Positions 12,401-23,391 of a stretch of 64,000 nt of DNA are shown piece after piece. The position numbers were made by a program, and so were the translations under genes. How positions within the stretch are numbered: position 1 is the stretch's first letter; each line of letters starts with the position of its first letter. The notes under the pieces were generated by a model. That model was given only the letters and a program-made list of their open reading frames with translations, did not search any database and had not been told where the DNA came from. The stretch comes from Taxillus chinensis (Eukaryota > Streptophyta > Magnoliopsida > Santalales > Loranthaceae), in assembly GCA_023512835.1 (NCBI GenBank), contig CM042087.1, forward strand, positions 46,172,249 to 46,236,248. Reading direction: 5' to 3'.

Positions 12401-15400
12401 AAATTTGTATTTTTTATTACTAAAGAAATAAAATTAAAAGCATCACCCAGGTTGAAATAATAATGATCATCATCATCCTTAAAGGAAGACTTTTGCAGTA
12501 AGCTTGTAGGCTTGCATTGATCGTCTAGCCTTTGTCTTTTGTGTGTGTGCCTCAAAACTCTGGAAATGTGGGAAAGGGCTTCTCACAAGTCACTACCCCT
12601 CTAGTAATTCTATGCTACTTGCTGGCGCCCTTCAGATTCAAGTTTTTGTTGTATATATATAGAGAGAGTTAGAGTGGTTAGAATGTTGGTTGCCATCTAG
12701 CATGCCTATTCATTTATTAAAGAAGTTAAATTTTATGGGATCCTTAAACCAAAATCTTGAACGACAACATTACAAAAGTAGAGTAGCTATGACGACTGAC
12801 GAGGAAGTTTAGGGTAAGGAAATGGATTTATGATGACTTTAGGCACTCGCAACCTTGTCTTGGCAGTACAATGATACAGAGGATTTACATATACTATTTG
12901 TCATAATTTTTAAAGGGGGGCCATAAGTAGTCAGGCTGGCACATCCACATCTAAAATTACACGTGTTCTAGGTGATTCCATTATTGAATAAAAGAAACAT
13001 CTATTCTTCAAGCACTCAATATTCTTGGTGAATTGTGCAGAGTCCAAAAGTAGAGCAATGGTAATATTCTTATCAAATCTAATAATTGATTTAGAATATA
13101 TGTGATGTAGCATATTGTTGCACTAGCAATATCAAAATAAATTTATATAATACACAACAAGTCAGAGTTGATTACACAAAGACACTGTTGGAATTGTCTA
13201 TGCAAACCAAATGCAATGAAAGAAAAATTAACAAATTAAAAGGAATATAAAATAAAGAAAATAAAGGAAACTTTAGAAAAAATAGAAATTAAGGTAATAA
13301 AAGTCTAGGGACTAAGATTTACTAAAGTTCAAACTCGACAATCATATTGTTGATAATTTATTATTACTAATTTTATAATCATGTGAAGTCGATAGATCTT
13401 GTGGTGATTGTTAACTCTTTTGCATGAATGACAATGTGTGTAATCCTATAAACGAACTATTATCGTAACTTGGTGAAATAAAGTCAAATCTATTTTGTTT
13501 TGTGATCAACTATGATTATTGATAGGATCATGAATTACTCTCATGATTCACATTTTTAGGTTTCATTCTACATGTTTTGATACCAAGCTTCACATTTCGG
13601 TCGATCCCTATCTAAGGTGTGCAATAGATTAATAACTCCTAAAACATAGGGCTTGTTTGGTTTTGTTTCAAAACATGATTTTGTTTTTAAAAATAGAATT
13701 AGGCCGATAGTATGTTTGATATATCTATTTTTTGAATAAAGTGCTACTTTATTTGAATTTTACTTATTTTTAAAAATATATTTTCGTTGTTTTCTATTTT
13801 CAAATTTAAATATAATTTTTTATGAGACTCAATTTTTTGTTTTTTTGATTTCTTTTCTTTATTTTATTGTATGGTAATACCATTTTTTATTTTATTTTAT
13901 AAATTTTATGAAATTCAATTTTAAAAAAGTATTCTTTTTAAAATATATTATCACTCCTACCAAATAAAATTTATTTTTACAATTCAATTTTTTTTTTTCA
14001 AATTATAAAATCAAAATACAAAAACAAAAACACATACCAAACACACTCATAATCATTCAATTAAATGAAATCATTAATAAAAGAGAGAAAAAATAATCAA
14101 AACAAACACATATAACCAATAAATATCAACAAACCTTCTTGATAAACCAACCATGAAGGTTTACAAACAATCTTTACCTCGACCAAAACCATTTTTGTTC
14201 AACAATTACAAACAGATCGTCCAAAATTGAAGAGAAAGACTAAAAGCCTAGACTAGGGTTCTTGGTTCTTGGCTTTAGGAGTGACCAAGAAGGTTTATTG
14301 AATACCTAATTATGTCCTCCAAGTGTCCTGTTTATAGCATCCCAACAAAATTTACAGAAAGTAAACAAATCTAGTGCATGAAGCTTCTGTGAGTGGCGGG
14401 ATGTGGAAAGAATTTAGATCACATGGGCCAATATGGACACATTCTTATCCCATAATTAATTTTAATCTTAAGAGGCTTATCCGCGACTCAAACTCGTGAT
14501 CTTCTGGTTATGATGCAATTACTCTATCGTTACGTCAATGTTTATCCTTACAAAAAAGAAAATAAAATAGAAACTTTTGTTGATGGCCGACTATGGCCAA
14601 CTTTCTATGCGTTGTGGCTAGCTTTTCGTCCCATTCAAGCGCATTGCAGCCGGACTTCGAGTTTGGATTCGCTGGTGAGCAAAGTCACCTCACCAACGTG
14701 GTGATCTGACTTATTTCGGACTTTGTCAATATTTGTTTCAAAAATTAACCGTTAAATTGAATATTCATGTATTATATATTATAACTGTAAAATTTAAAGG
14801 TAATCTAACAGTTAATTTTTGTGCAAATTCAATTAAAAAAAATCTGAATTTTAATAAATTAAAATTTATTTATTTATCTTCAGATTTTTTCTAATTGAAT
14901 TTTCACAAAAAATAATTGTTAGATCATCATAAAATTTTACATTCATAATATATATTACATGAATATTCAATATAGCAGTTGATTTTTAAAACAAATATCG
15001 ATAAAGTCCGAAATAAGTCAGATCACCACGGTGGTGAGCTGACTTTGCTCACCAACGAATCCAAACTCCCGAACTTCTGTCCTTTTTCCTATTTTGTTCC
15101 AATTTGCTTCATTTTGCTCTAAATGACTAGCGAACACACTAATACAACGTTACCCACAATATATGGAAGTATCGACATAATTTTATTGAGTCACTCTAAA
15201 TGTTATATGAGGAACATAAGCCAAATGACGAAACGGAAAGACCTAGGATGTAAAAGATCATAACATGAGTGATTCAGCGGATTTTGATTCTTATATATAT
15301 ACTCATGTATTATACGAGCTTTTTCTAAAAAAACGGAAATTTTTTGTTACAATAGAAGTAGAAGTGATGTGAATTATTTAAGAATAGAAATTTATTTGAT

Positions 15401-16010
15401 ATTCGAATTGGCTATCTTTGTGGCATCAATTGTACAAATTCTTTAAACACTATTGGTGGAACTTAAAGGGTTTAGTAGCCAACTCGCGAGTCATAACGCT
15501 CCCAATTCAGTCTGTCAAGAAATCCTATTAAACACTAAAATAATATAAAATAACATATAATAACAATTAAAATATGCAAAGGACTAAAATAAATCAAAAA
15601 CAGGAGATGAAACATGGATTAAATCTATATAAAGTCCACTCATCTGAGTCCACCATGGTCAATCTAGAGATTCCTATCCACGGTACTATAATAATAGATT
15701 CGTCCTACTCCTAGGGTTGCTTGTGTAGGTGAACTGTCTGTTTTTGGGACTTTAGTTTTCCCATGATTTTAACACTTACTGATAAATCTACTTTGTAGGA
15801 CATCGTTACGAATTAAGTAGGCATTTTTCTAAATGGATGATGGGCATATAACTGAATGGCATTTGTGTACAGGCACACCGTGAGTCAACCGGAACTGTAT
15901 CATCCAATGATGGTGATATTCTAGATCCAGTTGCAGCAGCAGAAGAAGTAGCATTCTGCAAAGCCTGTGCGCGGTTTGGCCTTGGCTTATACCTTTATCA
16001 TGAAGAATAG
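9481..16010 (+). CDS. RAD52-2: RAD52-like protein 2, chloroplast-targeted
   Basis: This is a plant organellar RAD52-like single-stranded DNA-binding protein, thought to act in chloroplast DNA recombination and repair. Four exons join in phase: 9481-9905, 10034-10071, 10418-10509, 15873-16010, giving 230 residues. The first ~60 residues are rich in Ser, Thr and Leu with few acids, as in a chloroplast transit peptide. They are followed by a Gly/Ser linker and the conserved block NYLVPLDK...SCITRPLAEILRDLNKRVPDNI. After a low-complexity Pro/Ser stretch come WYHANRMLSFYAPGWCGEIR, a DNGSVTVVYRLTVRGSDGE segment and HRESTGTV...EEVAFCKACARFGLGLYLYH at the C-terminus. This C-terminal block is the most conserved part of the family. 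The start is the only upstream ATG in frame before the transit peptide. Intron 3 is 5363 bp and holds transposons, but no exon is damaged. Confidence 0.92.
13646..14050. mobile_element. Candidate MITE with TTTGG-type termini
   Basis: The left end reads GGGCTTGTTTGGTTTTGTTT and the right end is ACACATACCAAACACACTCA, whose complement is TGAGTGTGTTTGGTATGTGT, so the termini are imperfect inverted repeats. The interior is T-rich then A-rich with no ORF. A related segment lies at about 11760-12090 in the same intron. No clear target duplication was seen. Confidence 0.4.
14650..15077. mobile_element. Mutator-like foldback MITE with 9-bp target duplication
   Basis: The element proper is 14659-15068 (410 bp). 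It begins GAGTTTGGATTCGCTGGTGA and ends with the matching complement (ACCAACGAATCCAAACTC). The two arms pair over nearly their whole length, including GATCTGACTTATTTCGGACT on the left and AGTCCGAAATAAGTCAGATC on the right. It is flanked by CCGGACTTC (14650-14658) and CCGAACTTC (15069-15077), a 9-bp duplication with one mismatch. Long inverted arms plus a 9-bp duplication fit a non-autonomous Mutator-like element. It lies in RAD52-2 intron 3. Confidence 0.8.
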
Positions 16011-16908
16011 GAGCTGGTACGGACAAGTAGGAGGGTTCCACTCGTTTGTTTTACATGGTTGGGAAGTTTGGTTTTATTTAACTCTTGCTTTCTGGTTAAT
16101 GTAAATATGTCATAGATGAGAACTGGTTTTTAAAGTGTGTTAAACCAGCTTCAGGAACAATTTTCTGTTGTCATAATCTGTTGTGTGCAAAAAGCTGCGG
16201 ATTTTAATTTTGGGGCTGACGAGAGAAACACCGGGAACATTTTTAATATTGGGGTGACTAGAGGGGCACCTGGACGAGGAAGGAGGGGCATCTGATATCT
16301 GATAACGGTTTCATTCCCTTCCTTCTCCTTTCCGCTCTTTTTTTCCCCTCCCCTATGGTTAGCAGTGTGTGTGATGTCATACTTTGCAGGGGAGCAATGT
16401 TCCTTTTGTGTGATATGGCAGAATGCCACTCCACTGGCCTAATACAGTTGAGTTTTTGTAAGAGGCGCTTCTTGAAGCCACTGGTTGATCAATGAGCATC
16501 TATGCATGATTATTTTTTTTTCTTTTTCTTTTTAGTCAAGGCTTGCTATCATTTCTTTACCATTTGAATAATGAAAATCTCTTGATTTTTATGTTTGATT
16601 TGCAGAATCGTTGAGATGTCTAATATTAGTGCTTCCAAGCACAATACGGCATCGTGCTTGGCATCTATATCTGGCAAATACATAATATTGTCCGCATTTC
16701 TTTTCCTGAATTTTTTGTTAAATAGAAATCCGACCTTGGGCGCCTGCATGGATGCTTGTCAATGACCATGGTTTCTTGAGCCATATTTATTTAATTAAAA
16801 CCTGTAGGTCATGAGACTTATTCTAGAGTACTATTTGAAAAATCTTGATCTCGTAAGATATAGCCGCTTCGAACGGCATCCTAACGCTTTTCAGACTTGC
16901 TACACTTC
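16011..16908. other. RAD52-2 3' flank
   Basis: The first ~130 bp after the stop probably form the 3' UTR. The rest has no recognisable gene; minus-strand open frames at 16151-16429 and 16549-16749 lack domains and are probably chance. Confidence 0.4.
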
Positions 16909-17348
16909 CCCTTTGCTTGGCAAAATAAAGAAAAGAGGTGGAAGAATTTGATATGAAAAAGGTATAGAAAGAAAATAGGTAGAAAGAAAAATGGTGAAAA
17001 AAATAATTGTTTGGTTGGGGTGAAAAAGAGGTAGAAAATATATTTTTTATAATTTAATTAGAATTAAAGAAAAAAATAAAAAGGTAATATGATGTGAAAT
17101 ATTAATTTTATCAATTTATAAGATTATTAATAGTGAGATATTAGGGACAGTTTTGAAAATAAAATTTATTGTGCATTTTCTCTCTCTTTTCACGCCATTT
17201 TGAAGAGGAAAACAATATTACACATTTCAATGTGTCATCACATATTCTCATGCATTTTCTATGCTCTTTCCATATGTGCTAAGGGAAAATTTTTTTTTTG
17301 CCTATTTTCTATATACAAGCCTTTTTTCCATAGTAAACAAGCAAAGGG
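16909..17348. mobile_element. Candidate hAT-like MITE
   Basis: The ends are CCCTTTGCTTGG at 16909 and AACAAGCAAAGGG finishing at 17348, an inverted repeat of 11 bp. The flanking octamers TACACTTC and TACATAAC match at five of eight positions and could be a decayed 8-bp target duplication, as hAT elements make. The interior is AT-rich without an ORF. Confidence 0.5.
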
Positions 17349-17894
17349 TACATAACATGAGTGAATGTTTCTTTAAAATCTAGATGAGCCATCTTATGAA
17401 CCTTTCTTGCGTTCGCACTTCGCAGGTATGGGTAGGAGCCACACCAACACGGCACACGGCTACGAGAAATACTTTTTTTTTGTTGCCAACCGGTTTAATG
17501 TTTTGTCAAAAGTCTTTATTAGGGATGATAATTTTATCCGTACTTGTCCCGACCCGATTCGTATCTGTCCCAATAGGATGAGTATTTTTTGAATTTAATG
17601 GATAACGGGTCAAGTACAGGACAATAATTTTTTGTCCCGCTCCTATCCGCCAACTAATTTTTAAATTTACTTAAAATGAAAACACATAATAGTATTTTTG
17701 GTATATATTTTCTGTACTTACTTTTCTCTCTCCTCTTTGGATCGGCTCTCCAGTCCCGCCCACTGCCACCTCCCGTTGCCATGACCAGCAACACTCCCCT
17801 TGATGCCTAGATCTGCCCTCGACTCTTGGCGACCTCTCCCACAACGTTGGTGATATAATTCATATATTACACATTTGTTACAATTACGGATCCG
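17349..17894. other. Spacer with a second GC-rich repeat fragment
   Basis: The part about 17521-17650 begins TTAGGGATGATAATTTTATC and contains CCCGACCCG and GTCCCGCTCC runs, similar in style to the GC-rich arms of the foldback at 7812-8800. No gene was recognised. Confidence 0.35.
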
Positions 17895-18268
17895 AATCTC
17901 CTCGTTCCAATATTACTCTATGTTATTTATGTTAGAATAGAAAAATTAAAGTTACAATTACACATTTGATATATATATTAGGTTGTTCGCAACAACCATA
18001 ATATTAATGTTCTGGTATTCAAACATATTAATAATGTTCTTGATATTTGAATATATTAGTAATGTGTTGTAATTGTTATTCGAACAAACTAATAATATTC
18101 TATATTTGCTATTCAAACAAATTAATAATATTTTATGTTTGGTATTCAAACAAATTAAAAAAAAAAGCTTGAATTGTAGTTGACGGAGTCAAATTACAGA
18201 GTTTTTTTTAGCACCTCTTATATTTTCATCAAAATTCATTTCAGTACTGTATAATTACAACAACGTTG
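17895..18268. repeat. Target-side copy A flanking the chromovirus (left)
   Basis: This 374-bp AT-rich block is repeated at 23756-24131. As far as read, the two copies differ only by one extra TA in a TA run. The block starts AATCTCCTCGTTCC and ends CAACAACGTTG. It contains about five ~33-bp tandem units of the form ATTAATAATATT...TTCAAACAA (18003-18158). The left copy abuts the retroelement LTR directly. Confidence 0.9.
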
Positions 18269-18653
18269 TGTCACGGGGTCAGCCTTTATAACAGCTTAAC
18301 CCGTGCGGCACCTAGTTCCCACCCGTACGAAGGAACGCTAGGTCAGCCTAACTCGTCGCATTTGGATCGGAACCCATCGATCCGTTGTAAAGCAATTGTG
18401 TAGGGAAGCGCTTAGCGGAAGATCGATTTAAACGAAGGCAACAAACGATTGTATTGATTGCTTGAAAGCTTTACAACATCACTCCCCTACATATAGATGT
18501 TAACACGTTTTTGGCTATGTCGCCAGGAGACATCATATATGATCGAAATCTAAAATCTCTACAACTTACTCTATAAGCTAAGTACAACACTTTACAAAGG
18601 GGAAATACCCCAAAATGGCCTAAGTATGCTAGGATAAGCCTCGGTCCGTGACA
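18269..18653 (-). repeat. Chromovirus LTR (3' LTR in element orientation), complete
   Basis: 385 bp bounded by TGTCACGG and CCGTGACA. The pol reading frame runs through the polypurine tract and ends inside this LTR at 18592. Confidence 0.92.
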
Positions 18654-21600
18654 TTCTCCCCCACCCGATTTCGCAGCGTCCTCGTTGCGTCTTCGACTTC
18701 CTCGAACTCGTCGAATGCTGGATGTAGCGTTCGGTTTCTTCCCGGTACTCTTCAATCTCTTTGGAGAATTGCCCCAGATCCTCTTCCTTCTCCCAGCTTG
18801 CCTCTTCAACTGGCCTGTTCTTCCATTGGACGTAGTACTCCACCCGGCTTGGTTCTACGCCCCTTCTTGGCACGACTCTACGAGAGTGGATTTTCTCTAT
18901 CTCTTTATCGTAGGTCTTGCCCGTTGATGCTGTTGGTGTCCGCACTACCCGTTGTCCGCTCGTATCTTCCAAGTCTTCGTGGTAAGGCTTGAGCAAACTA
19001 ACGTGGAACACCGGATGCCTTTGTAAGCTAGTCGGGAGGTCCAAGTTGTATGAGACCTTCCCAACTCTCTTAAGTACTTTGAAAGGCCCCTCATATCGGC
19101 GCACCAAACCCTTATGCAATTGTCTAAGTGCTTTGGTTTGGCGCGGAAGGAGTTTGAGCATCACCATGTCTCCTTCCTGAAATTCCAAGGGCCTCCTTTG
19201 TTGATCCGCCCACTTCTTCATCTTCTTCGCCGCCTTGTGCAAGTATGCCCTGGCCAGATCCGTCTGTTCATGCCATCCTTTTGCAAACTTGAACGCCGCG
19301 GGGCTCTTTCCAGTGTACCCCCGAGTGATGGAAGTGGGCGTCAATGGTTCTCGCCCGATTGCGAGTTCGAACGGGCTCTCGTTTGTGGACTCGCTCTTTT
19401 GCAAGTTATATGAGAATTGGGCTATGTCCAGCAACTTGGCCCAATCTCTTTGATTGGCACTCACGTAGTGCCTCAGATATAGCTCCAGTAAGCCATTGAC
19501 ACGTTCAGTTTGGCCGTCTGTTTGTGGGTGAAAACTTGTTGAAAAGTTTAAGTCTGAACCCATTATCCAGGAACGGCTCGGTCCAAAACCGCCTGATGAA
19601 TCGTGAGTCCCGATCGCTCACGATTGTCTTTGGAATGCCCTGATGCTTCACCACGTACTTGAAGAATAGTCGGGCCGTGTCGTCTGCCGTGCGATCCTTC
19701 GGAGCTGGAATGAAAACTCCATACTTAGAGAATCGGTCGACCACCACAATGATCGTACCGCATCCTTCGGATCTTGGGAGACAAACAATGAAGTCCATCG
19801 AAACACTTTCCCAAGGTCTTTCCTGGAGTAGGCAAAGGTTCTAACAGTCCCGCCGATCGCCGATTCTCTATCTTGTCTTGTTGGCACACAAGACAAGTCC
19901 TCACGTACACTTGGACGTCCTCGTAAAGTTGAGGCCAATAGTAGCTCCGTTCGACCAACGCCAAGGTACGATCGACTCGGGATGGCCAGCCCACCGCGAG
20001 TCGTGACATTCTTTGAGGATGTCTCTCCTCAAACTTCCCCATTTAGGAACGTACACCCGTTCCCCTCGGGTATGGAGCAAGTCATCCCTTAGCCAAAATC
20101 GCCGCGTCTTCCCGGCTTTGACGCATTCCACCAAGGACTTGGCTAATGGATCGTGCTCCATTCCTTCCTTTAGTTTGTCCACCAGGGGGAATTGTGGTTG
20201 GCTAATGGCTGCAAGTTCCGCCTTCCGACTTAGTGCATCGGCCACCACATTATTTGTGCCCGGTTTGTACTCGAGCACAAAGTCAAATTCCGCTAGGAGT
20301 CCTTGCCACCGTGCTTGCTTTGGAGTTAAGTTCCTTTGAGTTAGAAAATAACTCGTAGCAATGTTGTCCGTCTTCACCACGAACTTGGACCCTAGCAAGT
20401 AATGCCTCCACACCCGAAGGCAATGCATAACGGCCGTCATCTCCTTCTCATGCACCGCGTACCTCCGTTCGGTGCCATTAAGTTTCCGGCTTTCATATGC
20501 TACAGGATGCCCCTCCGCATTAGAACTCCACCGATGGCAAAGTCCGAAGCATCCGTGTAAACTTCATAAGGCTTTGTATGGTCCAGCAGTGCCATCACCG
20601 GTCCGTTTGTCACGGCTTGCTTCAACTTCTCAAATGCCTCTCGGCAAGCATCATCCCACACCCAAGTCTTGTTCTTCTTTAGTAGTTCCGTCAAGGGTGC
20701 GGCAATGTGGGAATAGCCGCGGATGAATCTTCTATAGTAGTTAACCAAGCCAAGGAAGGAGCGCATTTCAGGGACTTTCTTGGGCGTCTCCCATTCCTTG
20801 ATGGCTAACACTTTCTTGTTATCCATCTTTAACTTGCCGCCGCCAATAATGTGACCCAAGAAGGGCACCTCCTTCTTCGCAAAGTCACATTTCTCCTTCT
20901 TCACAAAGAGTTGGTTCTCCCTTAAGATTTGGAAAACCCGCCGTAAGTGTGCCTTGTGCTCCTCCAACGTTTTTGCTATAGACAACAATGTCGTCAAGGT
21001 ACACCACGACGAATCTATCCAAGTATGGTTGGAAGATCCGGTTCATCAACGTACAAAATGTGGCAGGGGCGTTTGTGATGCCAAAGGGCATCACCAAGAA
21101 CTCGTAAGAGCCGTATCTTGTGACGCACGCCGTCTTTGCCTCATCACCTTCGGCTATCCGCACTTGCCAATATCCTGACCGCAAGTCTAGCTTTGAGAAC
21201 CATCTCGCAGCACCAAGTTGATCGAACAGTCGGATATTAGTGGGATGGGGTAGCTGTTCTTCACCGTAATCTTGTTTAGCGCCCTATAGTCAATGCATAG
21301 CCGCATCGACCCGTCGTGCTTCTTTTGGAACAACACCGGTGCTCCAAATGGCGCTTTGGATGGCCGAATGAACCCGGCCTCCAACAAGTCCTTCAATTGT
21401 TTCCGAAGTTCCTCCAACTCCGGTGGTGCCATCCGATAGGGCACCGCAGCAGTAGGCCTTGCACCGGCCTCTAGCTCGATCTTGTGGTCCACCTCCCGCT
21501 TCGGCGGAAGTTGTTTGGGGAGTTCAGGTGGCATAACGTCCCCAAACTCTTCAAGGACCGTCTTCACTTCGGTTGGGGGCTCCTCCCCAACACTTGGGCC

Positions 21601-22000
21601 TTCTTCCTTCACCATGGCAATGAAGGTTGGCTCCTGTCGTCTAACTCCTTTAGACAGTTGGAGCGCCGAAAGAGACTTTGCCTTGAGCTCTTCCTCCCGC
21701 ATTACCTTCACCATGCACGTTTTTCCCTCGTCCATGATGCACATTGTGTTGGTGCTAGGAATTGGAATTGCCCGCACCTGGTCAACGAACTCCATCCCCA
21801 ACACCATGGGATAGTCGTCCATCGACACCACGGAGAGATTCACCTTGCCTCTCCACTCGCCAATACTTAGCTCGACGCCTCGAGCCACGCCATGGATTGG
21901 ACCGGCGCCGGAGTTCACCGCCTTCACCCGCCCTTCTCTTCCTTGTAGACTATCCCCGTCTACGAGCTTCTTCGACCTTGATGAAGTTGTTGGTCGCACT
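18592..22000 (-). pseudogene. pol: Chromovirus pol with multiple frameshifts (PR-RT-RNaseH-IN-chromodomain)
   Basis: Successive minus-strand frames carry one continuous pol homology: protease/RT start (to 21187; [19 protein letters not shown]), RT palm (21184-20960; [21 protein letters not shown]), RT thumb and RNase H start (20997-20500; FLGLVNYYRRFI, YTDASDFAIGGVL), RNase H end (20455-19985; TDNIATSYFL, DALSRK), integrase zinc finger (20042-19800; CLVCQQDK), integrase core (19798-19570; DRFSKYGVF, SDRDSRF), and integrase end plus chromodomain (19563-18592; HPQTDGQTERVN; YYVQWKNRPVEEASWE). Junctions near 21235, 20975, 20519, 19975, 19825 and 19575 each look like a single-base gain or loss, some in A or C runs. 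The catalytic residues RT DD and IN D-D-E are all present. Few other defects are seen. Confidence 0.92.
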
Positions 22001-23323
22001 CGTGTCCACCAAGGCCTTAGTTTCAAGGTTGTTGGCCTTAACGAGCACGTACATGCGCCCCTTCTGTCGTCCGGATGGTGGCACCTCCACCTTCGCCTTG
22101 ATTGCATTGAGGAGTTGCAAGGAACCAAGTCGTGGATCCCTCGCATTCCTCTCTTCGTCTTCGTTGATCATCGCGGAGAGCTTGGAGCGCTTCGGGCACT
22201 CGAACGCCTTGTGAGGGCCTTCACAAAGGAAACAGGAGATCCTTGGCTTCTCCCCGTCCTTGGAACCATTCGCAAAGTGTTTTGGGCGAAAGTCCTTAGA
22301 CGGTTGGAAGGGTCTCCCTTTTCCTTCACTCCGGTTGTCTCCCCCACGTTTCTCCTTGTGGAACCTGTTCGCCTTGGAAGTCGATGAAGAACTGGTGGTT
22401 TTCTCCGGCTTCTTGTATTCGATGAGTGATTCGGCCACCGCCATGGCCGACGCCAGGTCTTGCACATTCCTCCGTCGCAACTCCGGCTTCGCCCATTGTT
22501 GCAATCCGTCCATGAAGGAAAATAATGAATCCTTCGCGGACATGTCCGGGATCTCCAAGATAAGCTCTGAAAACTCGCGGACGTACTCCCGCACCGTGCC
22601 TTTGTGGGTAAGGCGCCGAAGTTTCGCCCGGGACTCGTCCTCCGCGTTCTGGGGATAGAACTGGGCCTTGATCTCCCGCTTGAAATCCGCCCAATTGTCA
22701 ATAATACATAGGCCGCACTCCTTGTCGGCATATCGTCGCCTCCACCACACCATAGCCGAATCGACTAAGTATAGTGGAGCGGTCTTCTCCTTCTTTGCCT
22801 CGTCAACAATGTTCAAGGCATCGAAGTACTGCTCCATGGTCCAGAGGAAGTTGTCTAACTCCCTCGCATTCCTTGACCCAGCATAGGTCTTAGGCTTTGG
22901 CACGTCGATTTTAGAGCTGGAATGGCCGCCAACGCCACCTTGGGTGACCGCTATCTTACAGAGAGACCAATCCGCCTTGATCTCTTTGATTTCCTCTTGC
23001 ATCGCCAGGATTTGGGACATGAGAGAACCCTTCAAGCCCTCAAATCGAGAGTTCATGTCGTCCATGACGGAGTTGAGAAGCCCTTGCATCCTCCCATAGC
23101 TTTCCTCACCCTCTCGAGTCCAGCTTTTCGATGCTTTCAGGTGTGCTCCTCGACCACCTCCATCCTGTTCGGCTAACGCCAACTCCAATTTGGCTAGCCG
23201 ACTCTCCAGCGGACATGTTTCCCTCGAAACGGACTTATCTCTCCTCCGTTCCTTAGCGTGGTGCTCCTTGTCGCGGCCTTCGTGGTCGCCACCACTAATG
23301 ACAACAGATCCTCCGTTTGTCAT
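21950..23323 (-). CDS. gag: Chromovirus gag polyprotein with start of protease
   Basis: A 457-codon minus-strand frame starting at an ATG about 55 bp inside the primer site. It has a charged N-terminus, a predicted helical region around residues 60-115, a Retrotrans_gag core ([49 protein letters not shown]), and a CCHC knuckle [13 protein letters not shown] of CX2CX3HX4C form near residue 380. At the C-terminus, [12 protein letters not shown] is the start of the aspartic protease; the usual DTGA/DSGA is DTSA here. The frame stops soon afterwards, and the remaining protease and RT lie in another frame, so gag is intact but the join to pol is broken. In the element it would form the particle shell. 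Confidence 0.88.
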   Translation of the reverse strand: MTNGGSVVISGGDHEGRDKEHHAKERRRDKSVSRETCPLESRLAKLELALAEQDGGGRGAHLKASKSWTREGEESYGRMQGLLNSVMDDMNSRFEGLKGSLMSQILAMQEEIKEIKADWSLCKIAVTQGGVGGHSSSKIDVPKPKTYAGSRNARELDNFLWTMEQYFDALNIVDEAKKEKTAPLYLVDSAMVWWRRRYADKECGLCIIDNWADFKREIKAQFYPQNAEDESRAKLRRLTHKGTVREYVREFSELILEIPDMSAKDSLFSFMDGLQQWAKPELRRRNVQDLASAMAVAESLIEYKKPEKTTSSSSTSKANRFHKEKRGGDNRSEGKGRPFQPSKDFRPKHFANGSKDGEKPRISCFLCEGPHKAFECPKRSKLSAMINEDEERNARDPRLGSLQLLNAIKAKVEVPPSGRQKGRMYVLVKANNLETKALVDTSATNNFIKVEEARRRG

Positions 23324-23376
23324 TTTTACACCGTCTCGAAGTTTTTGATTGTTCCACCGAACTTTAGCACCAACTT

Positions 23377-23389
23377 GGCTCTGATACCA
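23377..23389 (-). other. Primer binding site, initiator tRNA-Met
   Basis: On the minus strand this reads TGGTATCAGAGCC, two bases inside the 5' LTR, the usual plant initiator-tRNA-Met primer site for reverse transcription. Confidence 0.9.
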
Positions 23390-23391
23390 CT

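Larger units (their letters stand above)
10510..15872 (+). other. RAD52-2 intron 3, enlarged by transposable elements
   Basis: The intron separates the GSDGE and HREST codons and is over ten times longer than introns 1 and 2. It contains AT-rich sequence, two MITE-like segments of one family (about 11760-12090 and 13646-14050) and a foldback MITE at 14659-15068. No coding sequence was recognised inside it. Confidence 0.75.

Noticed and set aside
18648..23176. Many plus-strand ORFs of 60-180 codons across the retroelement.
   Set aside because: They are antisense to gag and pol, which explain the open frames through codon bias.
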